Under the pieces are notes generated by a model that searched no databases, had not been told where the DNA came from, and worked only from the letters and a program-made list of their open reading frames with translations. From Artocarpus heterophyllus (lineage: Eukaryota; Streptophyta; Magnoliopsida; Rosales; Moraceae), in NCBI GenBank assembly GCA_025403435.1, contig CM046343.1, positions 28,565,742 to 28,629,741 of the forward strand: a stretch of 64,000 nt of DNA, written 5' to 3'. Below, piece after piece: positions 1-12,121 of this stretch. Positions within the stretch are counted from its first letter, which is position 1. Every line of letters begins with the position of its first letter. The position numbers and the translations under genes were made by a program.

Positions 1-177
1 AAGGTAATTTGACCTTATAAGTTAAAAAAACAATTAAACCAAAAAAGGAAAACCTCTAGGGATTCAGCTAAATTGGAAAGTCACCCACCAGATTAAAATA
101 ATCTGAGTTCTTATTCCTAAAACATAACACTTTAACATTAAATTGCAGAATTATCAAGTTAGAATTTTTCAACGAAC
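1..177 (-). other. Intron 1 of the left-edge gene (partial)
   Basis: AT-rich sequence directly downstream, on the minus strand, of the CAG|GTTCGT donor. No acceptor or next exon is recognisable before the window edge. Confidence 0.45.
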
Positions 178-548
178 CTGCAATCAGAAGAATTGGCCGG
201 AGCTGGCAAGGAAAGAGCTTTCTCTTGAACGCCATCATAGGAAATCCATGGAATGTAGCTCGGACACTGTAATTTCAAAGAATTCAAGCTCGGAATCGAA
301 CCGAAACACATTGACAACGTCGGCCAAGAGAAAGAGGATGAAGAAGAAGAAGTTTCTTGCTTGGACACAGAACAATCCGCCATGTCTCTAACTACCGAAT
401 TGGCCCATTTAGGTTTCCATGCCCAGCCGACAAGAACCCCAACGAAAACCGCAATCCACACAGGCGCTATGAAGAGGACGAGCTCGCCCAAAACCTCCAC
501 TATCGTTGGTCTCCGAAAAATCTCCAGAAGAACCGAAACCAAAGCCAT
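178..548 (-). CDS. First coding exon of an unidentified membrane protein gene (partial)
   Basis: The ATG is at 548-546 and the exon ends at 178 with a CAG|GTTCGT donor, so the gene continues off the left edge. The exon encodes about 124 residues. After a short start (MALVSVLLEIFRRPTIVEVL) there is a hydrophobic segment at about residues 20-45 (GELVLFIAPVWIAVFVGVLV) followed by W and K residues, as expected for a single signal-anchor helix. Residues 55-125 are Ser-rich and look flexible (a run of six Ser, then FGSIPSLNSLK). A TATA box and leader lie upstream at the expected distance. The opening resembles plant proteins of unknown or alpha/beta-hydrolase annotation, but I cannot name the family. 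Continuing past 178 gives only a few codons before a stop, which supports the splice site. Confidence 0.6.
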
Positions 549-1250
549 CTATTTCTCCGACGAAAAATTTCCCCCAAAAATAAACAAAAAAACCGAAACA
601 AAATAAGCAAAAGAAAAAGAAGAAAAAAGAAAAACCCTCGATTGAATCGGAAACTGATGTGTTCGTTCAAGCACAGCGATTATTCGAGGGTTTCGAAGAG
701 AGAAGAAGAAGAAGGAGAAGAAAAAGAAAACCCTAGCGCCAAAGCGATAGGCCCCTCAACAGATAGAATTTCCACAAAATATAAACCAAAAAACAATAAC
801 AAAAAAAAGTAAAATTGGTGAAGATTGAACAAGGGAATAAATGAACGATGAGATTAAGATATGGGGTTACAGAGAGAAAAAAAAAAAACAGAGGAGAGAG
901 AAACAGACAGAAGTGTGGATAAGATTTCTGAGATACGCGGTAGAGAAACGTATAGGGAAGATTACCGTAGGGCCAACGATACGTTGTTTGTAGTTTTCCT
1001 TCGAACCAAACAGGCCTCCACAGATGGCGATTTTACTGATATTCCTTTCTTTTTTTCTCTCGGATGAGAGAAAATATCAATTATTCACAGCAGAAGAGAG
1101 CAGAGAAAAAGATTATTCAACGAAAGAAAATCACCCAAAATTGAATTGAAATTGTAGAGAGAGAAAGTGACTTTGGTTGACATGTATGTGTTATGGGATG
1201 GTCAGTGCCTACGCTGTCGACCGGAACTTTACTATTTATAAATAAATACA
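549..1250 (-). promoter_or_regulatory. 5' leader and core promoter of the left-edge gene
   Basis: On the minus strand a TATA box (TATAAATA, 1233-1240) sits about 690 bp upstream of the ATG at 548. This predicts transcription starting near 1200 and a leader of about 650 nt. The leader contains TC-rich stretches on the minus strand (AG-rich on plus, for example 696-740 and 875-905), typical of plant 5' UTRs. A leader intron is possible but not proven. Confidence 0.45.
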
Positions 1251-1913
1251 ATGTTGTTGGTCGCCGCGTTCTCGTTTTCCACGTTGGATTTGTTCAGCGA
1301 TTAATTATTTACTTTACAGGGTAAGCGAGAAAAACAACAAATACTATTTATCTCCTTGCCGTCTCAATGCTTCTATGCGGGTATAAGGACGGGCTATAAT
1401 CTTACGAGGTTATATAATATTTTTTTTAAAAAAAATACTAAGGCATATGTGAATATTATGTCTTAAAACGATATTCAAACTATATAGTTGTTGCTTTAAT
1501 TTAATTTTATTCTATAGTATTTGTCTTTTAAAATTTGAACCATTGAGTATGTTCAAATTACGTTTTCAAATGGGATAATTATATTTAGTTTCTGAGTTGG
1601 AACTGTAAATCATCCCACTGGTTCATAGATTTAAACAAAAAGATTTAATAAAAACGTATATTTTTGTAAAAAAAAATATTATAATAAAACAGTATGAACT
1701 ATGATTTGAATCTATGAATCAAAACGGATTTTGAATTGAGATTTCAAATTGGCATCCAAACGCCACACCAATCCGTTCTCTTTTGAGCAATTAAATTATC
1801 ATAATTTGTATATATATGTTTTTAATTTTAGTTAGATTTTAGCGTGAAAAAATTCTTCATTCTTTGTCTTTAATTAAGAAGAGGGATTTTGTTTTTCTAT
1901 TTATGAAACAAAA
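1251..1913. other. Gene-free AT-rich DNA
   Basis: No coding region, RNA gene or recognisable element. Contains poly-A/T runs only. Confidence 0.4.
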
Positions 1914-2028
1914 AGTTAATCCAAAAATAATCTTATCTCGAAATAATTGATGCTTAAGAAAGTTAATCCAAAAATAATCTTATCCCGAAATAATTGATGC
2001 GTAATTAATCTTATCCCGAAATTATTGG
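1914..2028. repeat. 47-bp tandem repeat, about 2.5 copies
   Basis: The unit begins AGTTAATCCAAAAATAATC and includes CGAAATAATTGATGC. Copy 1 is 1914-1960, copy 2 starts at 1961, and a partial third copy carries TTATCCCGAAATTATTGG at about 2008-2028. Copies differ by single bases (TCTCG versus TCCCG). Confidence 0.75.
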
Positions 2029-2401
2029 TTTGGCTGTAAATTGCTCAATGCTCATAGTGACGAGTGTTTGTAGATTATTAGATTATGTCGAAATAGGATT
2101 GCCTAGTTTTGAAATTCCATCATGCATTTTACTTTAAAAAAAGAAAAAAAAATCCAAACAACCACAAAAATGTAAATTTTAAAATTCAACTAAAAAATAC
2201 TAGAAAAAACAAAACAAAGCAGCAACAACAACAAAAGGAAGAGGCGCAAAGGTTAAAGAGAAAATTACGTAATATGCTATCTTTTTACAACATTATTTTT
2301 ATGCTACAAAACGCAATGCCTTAAAAAAGTAATGCCACAACTCTTTTTTCTTTTCTTTTTTTTCCTATCAGTTATTTTCCCCGGTTTACCTACTAGTTTT
2401 T

Positions 2402-2667
2402 CATATGCCATCTTTTCATCTTCTCCATGACCGAATCTCTCCCCTCTTTATTGTTCCTCATTTTCTCTCTCTTCATCTTCTCCATGACCGAATCTCTCCC
2501 CTCATTTTCTCTCTCCCCTCTTTATTGTTCCTCATTTTCATATGCCATCTTTTCATCTTCTCCATAACCGAATCTCTCCCCTCTTTATTGTTCACTCATT
2601 TTCATATGCCATCTTTTCATCTTCTCCATAACCGAATCTCTCCCCTCTTTATTGTTCCTCATTTTCT
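2402..2667. repeat. Pyrimidine-rich minisatellite, four copies of about 64-70 bp
   Basis: Units begin CATATGCCATCTTTTCATC (at 2402, 2539 and 2603; the second copy lacks this start) and share CTTCTCCATRACCGAATCTC followed by TCCCCTCTTTATTGTTC. The repeat explains the low-complexity open frame here, which encodes repeated HLLHDRISPLF and is not a gene. Confidence 0.8.
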
Positions 2668-5600
2668 CTCTCTTCTCCTTCTGATCTTCCTCTGTTTATG
2701 TCCGTCACAAAACAATGAAGCATGACCAATAGCAATGTCATGCCCGTCATTTTCTTTAACAGATGATATGCAAGTTTAACGATTTTATGCGATAATATAA
2801 ATGAAAATTATGACTTATAAGCATATTTTGTGTGATGTTTGTGGATATAATATTTATGATTATGAAGTTTATTAAAAACTAATGACTTTTGTAATAGATA
2901 GACTAATGAAGCCTAATGTATGATTATTGTGATTCTTGTTTGTAAATTGTTTATTTTGATGAATTGCTTAAATATTTATTTGTTTAGATGTGATAATTTT
3001 AATCTTTTGGATTTTTGGGGGATTTATTTTAATTTTTAGAATTTATTTGAATTTTAGAATTTTTTCAATTTTTAGAAACTATTTCCTTTATCATTTTATT
3101 TTTTGGTTTTTTTATTAAAAAAAAAACTAAAGATTTGAAAACCCAAAACAACAAGTTGTTTTGGGAGTAAAAAAAAAAAAGAAAAAAAAAAGAAGCCAAA
3201 TCGTTTGGCGCTTTTTCTTCTTCATGTCCAATGGTGCTAATTTAATTCAAAATTTATGTTTTAATGCTTTTCTTCAATCCTTCACATAACTTCAACCAAA
3301 GTACTACCATTCTCAAATCTCTTCCATAAGCCTCTACACATGTTTCTGAGTATTTCTTAAGTCAAAAACAAAGCCTTCTCTAAACCAAAAGCTTAAACGG
3401 ACAAGTTTATGGTATGATCATCAGAGTCGTTTATGGTGAAGAAATGGAATTTTGGCCACATTGCGATGTCGGTTTTTTTTTATCTATTTTCATACAAAAT
3501 TTTTACTATAATATTATAGTATATGTAGGTATGATTTTATATGGTTTAATGTTTAGTTTTGTTTAAGAAATGATTTTTTTTGTGATTTTTACTTTTAAAC
3601 TCGTTTATAGGCTGAAAATCTGCACTACGAGATATGCTGGGAAAGATAAAAATAAGATTTTATGAAAATTCATTTTGGAAATTGTTCATATATATGTTAT
3701 ACATGTCTCATAAAAATTTTAGGTTCAAATACACTAGTTTGATTTACTTAAGAATTAATGCTAAATGTTGTTTATCGTTATTCTTAGAATGTCTTCAATT
3801 TTGATGAATTATTTGAGGATGTTTCAAGATGTATTTAACATCATAAAAATTCATGAATACTCATTTATTATGTTTAGTTATTGTTTGCAAAATTATGGTT
3901 CCATGCAAACGTTAGAAATCAACTTAAAAATCTTAGAAAATGCACTGTTTAGTTGTTTCAGTAGAATTCCAACAACGTTTTTGTAAATGTTAAAATATTA
4001 AAAAAATATTTAGAGTGATCTAAATATGATGAAAATAAATTTACTGCTATATGTGGATGTTAGAAATATTATGCTAAAATTTTAGATCGATTGAAAATTT
4101 GTATGATTTTAGAAAATTTCTTGATCGTTAATTGCCCGAAGGTTATTTATAGTAACATTTTGTTTTGTGATTTCTAAAATAGAGAAAAATATTTATAGTA
4201 GCTCAAACTTGATGAAATTAAATCTAGTTATATATTTTGATATCTAGTATATCTTGTTAAAATTTCAAAGCTATTATAATTTTGATGATTTTTATAAATT
4301 TTGTTTATTGCTTACTATTCGCACTCTATTTCCAATTGTAGTTTTGTAACTTATAAAATATGAAATAAATACTTATATTGATTTAAAAGTTATAAAATTT
4401 AATTTGATGATGTGTGTGATGTTTAAAACATTATATTAAAATTTCAAAGTCATTGAAATTTTTTATAATTTTAGAAAAATCATTGAGTACTGACTACCGG
4501 GTTGAATTTATGAATTTGTCTAGAATATGGTGTATTGGTATAAATTCTTCTAAGTGATTAAGCACAGTTATTGTTTGTTACCATGATGATGTATACGATG
4601 TTTTGAGTATGTTCTTATATCAAGAATATTTCTTTTATTATCATATTATAATGTTAAAGACGTTTGAGGCACTTAAGTCGTTAGAGATAGAGGAAACCAT
4701 CCACTTGCAAGAGATTAAGTACTTTGCTACAAGCCAAGTAAGTACATTCTCACTGCAACATGATAAGGGATTATGAAAAGTTTTGAGAAATATTGCATGT
4801 TATTATGTTATTAATGTTTATGCATTTCTCTTTTTCAAAAGATCCATTTTACGATGGATTTGAAGAATGTCTTTTCACGAATGGTTTCAATGTTTGTTTT
4901 ATGATGCATAAGATGTTTTCTTAAAAATATATGTATATATATATATACATATATACACACACACCACATAATCAAGGCATTATACACCTAAAGATGATGT
5001 TAGTTCCCCAAGGTGGACTTGTCACGTTTGGTTTGAGATCAGCTAATGGTGCGCCCTAATGATGTTAATGTTAATGGTGCAACGCCAAGGCCCTAAAGAA
5101 CAAAGTGAACGGTTTTGATATGGACAAAAGGAAAAGGAAAAGGAAAGATATATTCATAAGAAGTATACGTATGAACTATAATGATTATATTAAAGATTTA
5201 ATGACTCATTTTTACATCTAAAGTTTTTGTAATGTTTTGTAAGATCTCATATGTACTTACTAAGCTAATACTTTCTTAAGTTAAATAATGTTGCAAATAA
5301 AGAGTAAGGCTACAGCTATAAATGGAGGATGGACGGATAGATGTGTGTACAAGGAATATGGTGTTAGAACACGGAGTCACATTCTGAAATAAAATAATAA
5401 TGTTATGTTACATTTATTTCTGCATATTACGAGACTTATTTAATTGTTATGTTTTTACCACTCTCATGAACTCAATATTATGTTGTTGGATTGTCGAACT
5501 TTGATTTGTAATAATTCATGTGATGTAATTTGATTACACGTCATATGCTTATTATGCTAAGACTAACTATTTCTACAGGCAATCGATTAGTCGAATACCT

Positions 5601-6547
5601 TGGGTATTTTGCCAAGCTAACTGAGGAGGAAAACCATTCAAGGTAAGTAAGTATTGAATATATTTGAAAGTTACGAACATGTGAGATCCTATTATATATC
5701 TTTAGAAATAAACTAATTGTTTAAAAGTAAAGTTTTATTTCACATGTTCGTATAAGGATACACTTAATTACTTAAATAAAAAGAAAAATTTAGATCGAAA
5801 TTCTTGGGTAATTAATTAGACAATACTTACATATTCGGGTTTTCCTATTCAAGAATTAAGAGATATGGATGAAGATAACGATTCATGTGACGTCTACAAT
5901 GGGGTATTACAAGCAACTAGTGATGATCGAACAAATCAGAGTGACCATGGGCGACGGTCAAATGTCGGCGTCTAGAAGTGTCGATCTCCACATGACCACT
6001 GGTGATGACAATGATGGCGAGCTTTGATTGACTCTGTCACATTCGAAGAGTAAGGACAAAGCTTGTTGATTGCATCATGGGCTTCCAAAGTCAATCAAAT
6101 CTCTATTTATCCTTCTCTTCTTTGACAATAGCGGCCGAGATCTGGAGGTTTCCAATGTGGGATGATGTCCTATTCCTCTGGGCTCTCCGGCCTCTGTTGA
6201 GCTCGATCTAAGGCTGGGGTCACTAGTGAGTTCTCTATTTTGTCTTTTCCCCTCTATTTTGTAGGGCCACTTCTATAAGAATTTGCTAAAGTTAATGAAT
6301 TTACAACAAGAATTTCCTTAAGCTTTGGTATCAATAATTCTACTTGGCTGACTAGAAAATCAAGGGAAAAATGAGAATTCCATTATGAGTATTTCAAAAG
6401 TAGAGGAAAAAGAACAGTTTTGAAAAGAAGGATTTCGCATTTGGATCTTTTCGAAAGATTTTTTCTTTTTGCTTTTTGGTCTTGCTAGAGGAGATCTGTG
6501 TTTTTTTTTTGTCTCTTTTGTAGTGTTTGTTTCTATTATTATTGTCT
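2668..6547. other. Gene-free AT-rich DNA with a possible decayed Gypsy LTR
   Basis: No gene is supported. From about 4600 to 5650 the sequence has the texture of the Gypsy LTRs found elsewhere in the window: a block near 4990-5100 (CCCCAAGGTGGACTTGTCACG) resembles the moderately GC-rich core of those LTRs, and CTACAGGCAATCG at about 5573 looks like the splice-acceptor-like site near their 3' ends. I could not find both ends or a target duplication. 5830-6240 is a less AT-rich stretch of unknown origin. Confidence 0.3.
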
Positions 6548-7187
6548 AGATGTCCTGTTGGGACATGTGAGAGGTTTTTAGGAAAAAATGAATTGTCGGG
6601 ACATGTTGAAATGTCCTAGCGAGACATGTAGGAGGTTTTTCTCTCCTGGTTGGAAGGAATGTCTCATTAAGGTATATGGAAATATCCTAACAGGACATGT
6701 GGGAGTTTTTCCCTACCTAGTGGGAAGGAATGTTCTGCCAGGACATGTTGAGATGTTTGAGTGGGACATGTGGGAGGTTTTCAAGAAGGAATGTCTCGTT
6801 GGGACATGGGGGACGGTTTCTCTATCTAATGAAAAGGAATATCCCACAGAAACATGTGGAAATGTCCCAGCAGGACATATGGAAGGTTTTCAAAAAAAAA
6901 AAAGTCCTACCAAGGCATGATGAAATGTCCCAACAGGACATGCAGGAGGTTTTCCCTTCCAATTGGGAAAGAATGTCCTGCTGAGACATGTGAAAATGTC
7001 CCAACAGGACATGTTGAAGGTTTTAGGGAAGGAATGTCCTACCAAGATGTGTAGGAGGTTTTCCCTTCCTAGTGGGAAGGAATGTCCTATCGAGATATGT
7101 TGAAATGTCCCATCGAGACATGTGAGAGGGTTTCCTTTCCTAGTGGGAAAGAATGTCCTGCTCAGACGTGGAAATGTCCCAACTGGA
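6548..7187. repeat. Degenerate hairpin-rich minisatellite, left part
   Basis: About sixteen imperfect copies of a core with dyad TGTCC-N5-GGACA (for example TGTCCTGTTGGGACATGTG), followed by GAGGTTTT and a second dyad of the form CCTTCC-N-AGTGGGAAGG. Spacing alternates between about 25-50 bp. Open frames on both strands (repeated GTCGRF, SCWDIS) come from the repeat and are not genes. The array continues at 8561 beyond the inserted solo LTR. Confidence 0.85.
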
Positions 7188-8560
7188 TGTTGGCTCCAAG
7201 GTTTCAAAAGAAAGATTTATTTTTGTTTTGATGACAACAAACAATTAATTACTTAAATTCTAATAATTTATCTTGAGTGTGTAAAGTCATTCAGTATTAA
7301 TATTTTAGCATCTCAAGATAATTGAGGGGTTTTCTATCAAGTCTCGTGAGGAATTAAAAAGAAGAAGGATAAAAATATCGAGAGCTTGAAGATCCAAGAA
7401 ACGACGTTAACAAGCTTGAAGGATAGATTTAAGTTTTCTTTCTAAGCTTGTATAATGATAGAGCATGCATAAAAAATTTATCAAGTTCAATTGGCTTAAA
7501 ATTCTAAGCTTGATTTTCTAAAATTGATTTTAAAAATTTTAAATTCTATATTGAAAAATATTTGAAGTCTTGAAATTATATTCTAAATTATTCCATTAGT
7601 TTTCAAGACTTAGATTTGATTTATAAAAGGTTATAAATGTCTCAAAATTATCTTTAATCTCAATATGTTTTAAAACCTAAAATGGCGCCCAGGCTATTGC
7701 CAAAAGGCGCGGTTGATAGCGTATAGTTATATCTGGTCAATCGCACTAGCCCAGGAGGGGTTAGTTCTCATAGCAGCGCAGCTGACCTTGCCATGTATAT
7801 GGCAGTCGACCGCATTGTCTAAAAGCTATATTTCTAGCTATTAGAAATGTGCCTCAAACAGTCATAAATAGCTAGTTTCGAGTATTTGCCTATAAATAGC
7901 CTCATTTATGACCTTGTTAAGTAACAAGAATTCCTAGAATCACCATTGTATCAATTTCTAAGTGTTCTATAAGCTTTTGATCAATATTTGAGCCAAATTT
8001 GTTAAATACTCTTATTGTGCGCTTGATCATCTCCTAGTTTGTTCTAAATTGTATTTCATCCATTTCTAGGAGTTGAGAGAGTACTTAAAAGTTTCCAATC
8101 ATTGTAAACTGAGTGAAATAGGTTTCCGAAGCCTAAGCAAGTTCAGGGTTGTTTTGGGATTACCAATCTCCATATAAAATTGGTGGGATATCTTGGTTAG
8201 TCAATCTCCGTGAAAATTAATGGTTGTAAGAGGTTGTGGTGAGCTTCGGGTAGAGAAAGTTATCGAATTGTATAAAGAGTGATCGTGCCAAAAAGATGGT
8301 CGTAATAGCGGAAAAGGCCGAGTCGAAGACTTTGCTCGATAACATTGGACATAAGCATATTGTTGAAACACGATAAATAGTTTTGCATTTCCCTCTCCCT
8401 AACTCTTCACATTAACGCATTTATATTTTGTTGAAATTAATTACAATTGCTCTTTGTGTGTTGTATTTATTTGTACATTTAATCTAGTAAATTTCAATAA
8501 TTGTGGAAAATTTTTAAAACCCAATTCACCCCCTCTTGGGTTGCTATTCTTAAGCTAACA
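7188..8560 (+). mobile_element. Solo LTR of a Copia-type retrotransposon inserted in the minisatellite
   Basis: The 1373-bp unit begins TGTTGGCT and ends AGCTAACA, imperfect inverted termini with TG...CA ends. It is flanked by a perfect 5-bp target duplication CTGGA (7183-7187 and 8561-8565), and minisatellite sequence resumes on the other side. A TATA box (TATAAATA, 7891-7898) lies near the middle. The 3' part contains CAATTCACCCCCTCTTGGG, a motif common near the 3' end of dicot Copia LTRs. No interior or second LTR is present, so this is a solo LTR. The clade (perhaps Sirevirus-like) is inferred from that motif only. Confidence 0.88.
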
Positions 8561-8661
8561 CTGGATATGTGGGAGGTTTTTGGGAAGGAATGTCCTACCG
8601 GGACATGTAGAAAGTTTTCCCTTCTAAGTGGGAAGGAATGTCCCTACGGGACATGTGAAAC
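8561..8661. repeat. Hairpin-rich minisatellite, right part
   Basis: Continues the array interrupted at 7187, with GGGAGGTTTTTGGGAAGGAATG, TGTCCTACCGGGACATGTAG and CCTTCTAAGTGGGAAGG. Ends near 8661. Confidence 0.8.
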
Positions 8662-9288
8662 TAAAATCCTTTAATTTGTTTTGTGGCATAAATAAAAATT
8701 ATCTAAAAAAATAGCATTTATATGAATTCCCCAAGGTTTAAAGTGGTTTTGCTCAACACGGCTTACGTCTATAATAGTTGCTGAATTAATTATTGAACTT
8801 TTAGGATTATATTTGAATTTTTTACAAAGTCTATCAACATAGAATTTCAACCAAAAAAAAAGTACAAATCTTGTAGAAGAGTGGGAGCTTGAATTTCTTC
8901 TTGGTCTTATCTTCCTCTTATTTGCAATAATCTACTAACATTGATCCCATGTCCTCTATTGTGGAGGAAATCTTCATGACGGGAAGATCATCCAAAAATT
9001 TGGACCCCTTTGAACCAAATGACCAAAAAGGCTAGGTATCAACTGGCCGAGCACTTGTCATAGGTTCAACACCAGTCAACCATAGGCCGAGCACAGGTGA
9101 TAGGCCGAGCACCAATCGACCATAGGCCGAGCACCAACCCAACCTAGCAAAGCAACCATGGAGAACAACTCTGCGGTACCGCCAAGGAGATTGGACCCTA
9201 ACCAGATCACACAATAGTATATAATATCCAAAGACCTCCACGTGGTATCATCACAGCCCTCCATTGGGCACTCCTCCTCATCCGAAGA
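8662..9288. other. Gene-free DNA with a short GGCCGAGCAC repeat
   Basis: No gene seen. 9040-9145 carries four spaced copies of GGCCGAGCAC, three of them within ATAGGCCGAGCAC. Such motifs occur in some plant Gypsy LTR regions, so this may belong to the element at 9289. Confidence 0.45.
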
Positions 9289-9638
9289 TGTTGACACCTG
9301 TCACTGGCCACCTAGGCTCCGTATCATAGCAAACCCGAGTTATGGGTCAAGTCTAGTCTACACCTGGATTGAAGCTAAACTATAAATAGGAGCATCATCT
9401 CCACCAAAAAGGTATTAGCATTCTTCCTTTGCCTACTCTGTTTCTCCCCTTGCTCTTCCCAATCAGAATACTAATTTGAGCGTCAGAGTGCTCTTGGCAG
9501 ACACCACACTAGTGTCCCTTTATTCCAAGGGCTTTTTTTCTTTTACAAATCCGACTAAACCAGACGAAATAGAAGAACAAGAAACCCAACCACCATACGT
9601 CCTTGCATGCGGTGTTGTGTTGGTCTCAGACATCAACA
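9289..9638 (+). mobile_element. LTR-like fragment (Gypsy, Tat/Retand-like)
   Basis: Begins TGTTGACA and ends CATCAACA, a good inverted-terminus pair, with a TATA box (CTATAAATAGG) near 9380. It contains TTTGAGCGTCAGAGTGC at about 9475, a sequence type seen near the 3' end of many plant Gypsy LTRs. No 5-bp target duplication flanks these borders (GAAGA versus CCTTC), so the borders may be wrong or the copy may be a fragment. Confidence 0.5.
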
Positions 9639-11876
9639 CCTTCATTTTTGGTTGCTTTTATTGTTGCATCAATTATTATTCTAAAAGTTGTGAAATCGTG
9701 ATTCAAGCAAGATTTTCCTCTTTTTGCAATCAGTTTCACCACAACATATGCCGCTCTAGCTAATCATCTATCATTTTCAGGTGTAATTTTTATGTTATGT
9801 ACAGTTATACCTAAAGGCGTATCAGTTGAAGTGATCAAAACCCCTTCCTAAATTGCGCAAGCTTCTTTTAAATGCTATACGCGAAGATCAGGAATAGCAA
9901 GCCATCCGGGGCAGCCGAGTAGCTTGTTAGTGAGCCATTCTCAGGACTGCCTTTTGTTGTTCTGGTTGCATCTTTTGTATGTATGGCGTTGGTCGCTTAG
10001 TAATCTATTTGAGGATATAATGAATTTAAGCCTTTCAGACTTCAAATAGTGTCGTTGAGAGCAAACTTTGACTTTTTAAAATTTGAGGTACAACAGCTAG
10101 AAAAATATGGCATTAATAAATTTTATAAACCAACAAATAACATATAAAAAACTTTAGCAAAAGGAAAAGAAAGACAACAAGAATGACAAATAAAGAAATC
10201 TCTAATTTTTCGTGAGAACCCGACCAATCTTTCAAAAATAATTAGATCGGATCATTTTCGTTTTATTTATTTGTTTCAAGGCATCTAAAATGACAAAAAA
10301 GACAAGAATAGATTTCGGAGGAAAAAATAAAGAAAAGTTCTATTCCCAAAACATTAGAGTTGTAAAGTTGAATAATGAAAGAGTGTTTGACAATGGTGGA
10401 AATCACTCAGTTTCTATTATAATCTCAGTTATTAATAATGTAAAGCTCTCACATGCTACAGTAATAATAAAAAAATATGCTATAGTATAAAACTCTCATA
10501 TGCTACAATAAAAGTGGTTTTCATCATCTTTTTAAACATCCTATAAGTGCTGGCTTGATATTGGTAAAAAAAAAAAAAAAAGTGACACCGTCCACCTTGT
10601 ATCCCTTCGTTACAAAAGTAAAGTGTCTGAAATTTGACTCGCCCCATTCACCGTTGAATTTGTCAAACTGGACGCGGAATAATTGCCAGATTTTTGACCA
10701 GAAAATTTTCGAGCTGACCCGTTCAAACATCCTAATTAAATATTCTGCAATTGTTGTAGGTCGGAGAAACACTATAATTGATTGACCAAGAGGCAAGACG
10801 CATTGGGAGAGGCATTTGTTCATCAGGATTATTCTCACACTTGTGCACTTCAATTTTAGGGTAATTTTTATTTTGTTTTTAAAAACACTCATTGTTTATT
10901 TAATTTAATTTTGAATCAATCCCACTTAAAAACATATGGAAAGGAAAGGGCTAGAGGAGGTCCTGTGGTATTTTTCTACTTGTTTTGAACACAAACTCAA
11001 ACAAAATGAGCTAAGTGAGACTAATTTGCTCTTTTTTTTGGCAAAATTTTTGGGAAAATTTTAATAAAAAGGGTAAGCATGATTAATTTAAAATTCAATA
11101 GATGAACTGAGAGTTTTTAAAGTTTAAAAGGTAGAGCGAAAATGACTTTAGAAAATGTTAATTGATCCTTAGACTTATTAAGTGGAAAGCAAGAAACTGT
11201 AGATATGGTTTCTTTTTTTTTTTTCTACTTGTGGAAAAGAAATTGTAGAAAGCAATATATGTTTTGGTCGACGTTTTGGTTCTACCAACAAAAAATATAA
11301 GTTTCAAATCTGGACTTGAAAGATTTCAAATAATTTTGCATAGGAGTGGAATTGACTTTTTCCTTTAATCAAAACACAAATCTCACGTGAGGCTGCCTGC
11401 CAGTGGAATTGATTTTTTTTTTTAATCTTTTTATCAAATATTTTATGGAGTTTTTTTTCTTGTAATGTATTCTATTAAATTTTCCAAATATGTATATATT
11501 TTTTAAAGAAAAAAAATAAAAATTCCAATCCGACCAAGCTGGTTTCATTTTTTATATATATATATATATATATTTTTGCTAAGTAAGCTGGTTTCAAATT
11601 CAAATGGATTCCTCCACTTTCACTGTTTGAAAGTAGTTCCGAATATGCATGGGATATTGACGAGCTCGATTCGGGTTGGAGGCTTACAATAACTGCTTAA
11701 TTCGAACGATTTACACATGTAAAACATTAATTGATTTGAGTTAATATATATATATATATATATATACTAGGACTGTTTCTAATATAAATATTGGTACCAA
11801 TACTATATTTGACAGCAAAAAAGGTAAACATTTGTTCGTTAAAAAAAACATGCAAACATATGTTATTTTAACTTGC
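9639..11876. other. Gene-free DNA with MITE-like pieces and microsatellites
   Basis: No gene is supported. 9840-10010 is less AT-rich and looks coding-like over short spans, with stops in every frame, so it may be an old gene fragment. 10440-10560 holds a piece of the palindromic repeat family (CTCTCATATGCTACA twice). 10600-10870 is moderately GC-rich and unidentified. An (AT)n run lies at about 11553-11573 and another at 11743-11765. Confidence 0.35.
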
Positions 11877-11893
11877 GTTTCAATGAATAATAT

Positions 11894-12121
11894 TTTTTTT
11901 TTGGTGCTGGACCCCCAGTATCTGAACACATCACAGGTGGCACAAACCGGTAAAAGACCCCTTAACGTTCGTGGAGTTAACCCAACTAATCTAGAGTTGA
12001 CCCAATGAGACCTGAAGGGGCATAAGTCTCCTAACATTGACAGTTGCATTCGCAAAGTATCAAATCTGAATCGCTTGCTTAAGCGGAACAGCTCTCTGCC
12101 AACTGAACTAGCTAAATGTTG
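11894..12121 (-). mobile_element. tRNA-derived SINE with a 17-bp target duplication
   Basis: Read on the minus strand, the head has a good pol III A box (TAGTTCAGTTGG, plus 12099-12110) and a weak B-box-like GATTCAGATTTGAT (plus 12059-12072), spaced as in a tRNA. The body runs about 228 bp and ends in an A-tail, seen on plus as a T-run at 11893-11902. Direct repeats GTTTCAATGAATAATAT (11877-11893) and GTTTCAATGGATAATAT (12122-12138) differ at one base. Head, tail and target duplication together make a SINE far more likely than a tRNA gene. The family is not assigned. Confidence 0.85.

Noticed and set aside
2405..2725. 106-codon open frame
   Set aside because: It comes from the pyrimidine-rich tandem repeat and encodes only a repeated HLLHDRISPLF theme.
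6548..7187. Resemblance to a CRISPR-like repeat array
   Set aside because: Units are degenerate, spacing is irregular, there are no unique spacers or cas genes, and the DNA is plant nuclear.
6588..7207. Overlapping open frames of 60-110 codons on both strands
   Set aside because: They are translations of the hairpin-rich minisatellite and have repeat-derived sequence with no domain.
12059..12110. A tRNA gene on the minus strand
   Set aside because: The A box is good but the B box is degenerate, no cloverleaf closes, and an A-tail plus 17-bp duplication show a SINE.
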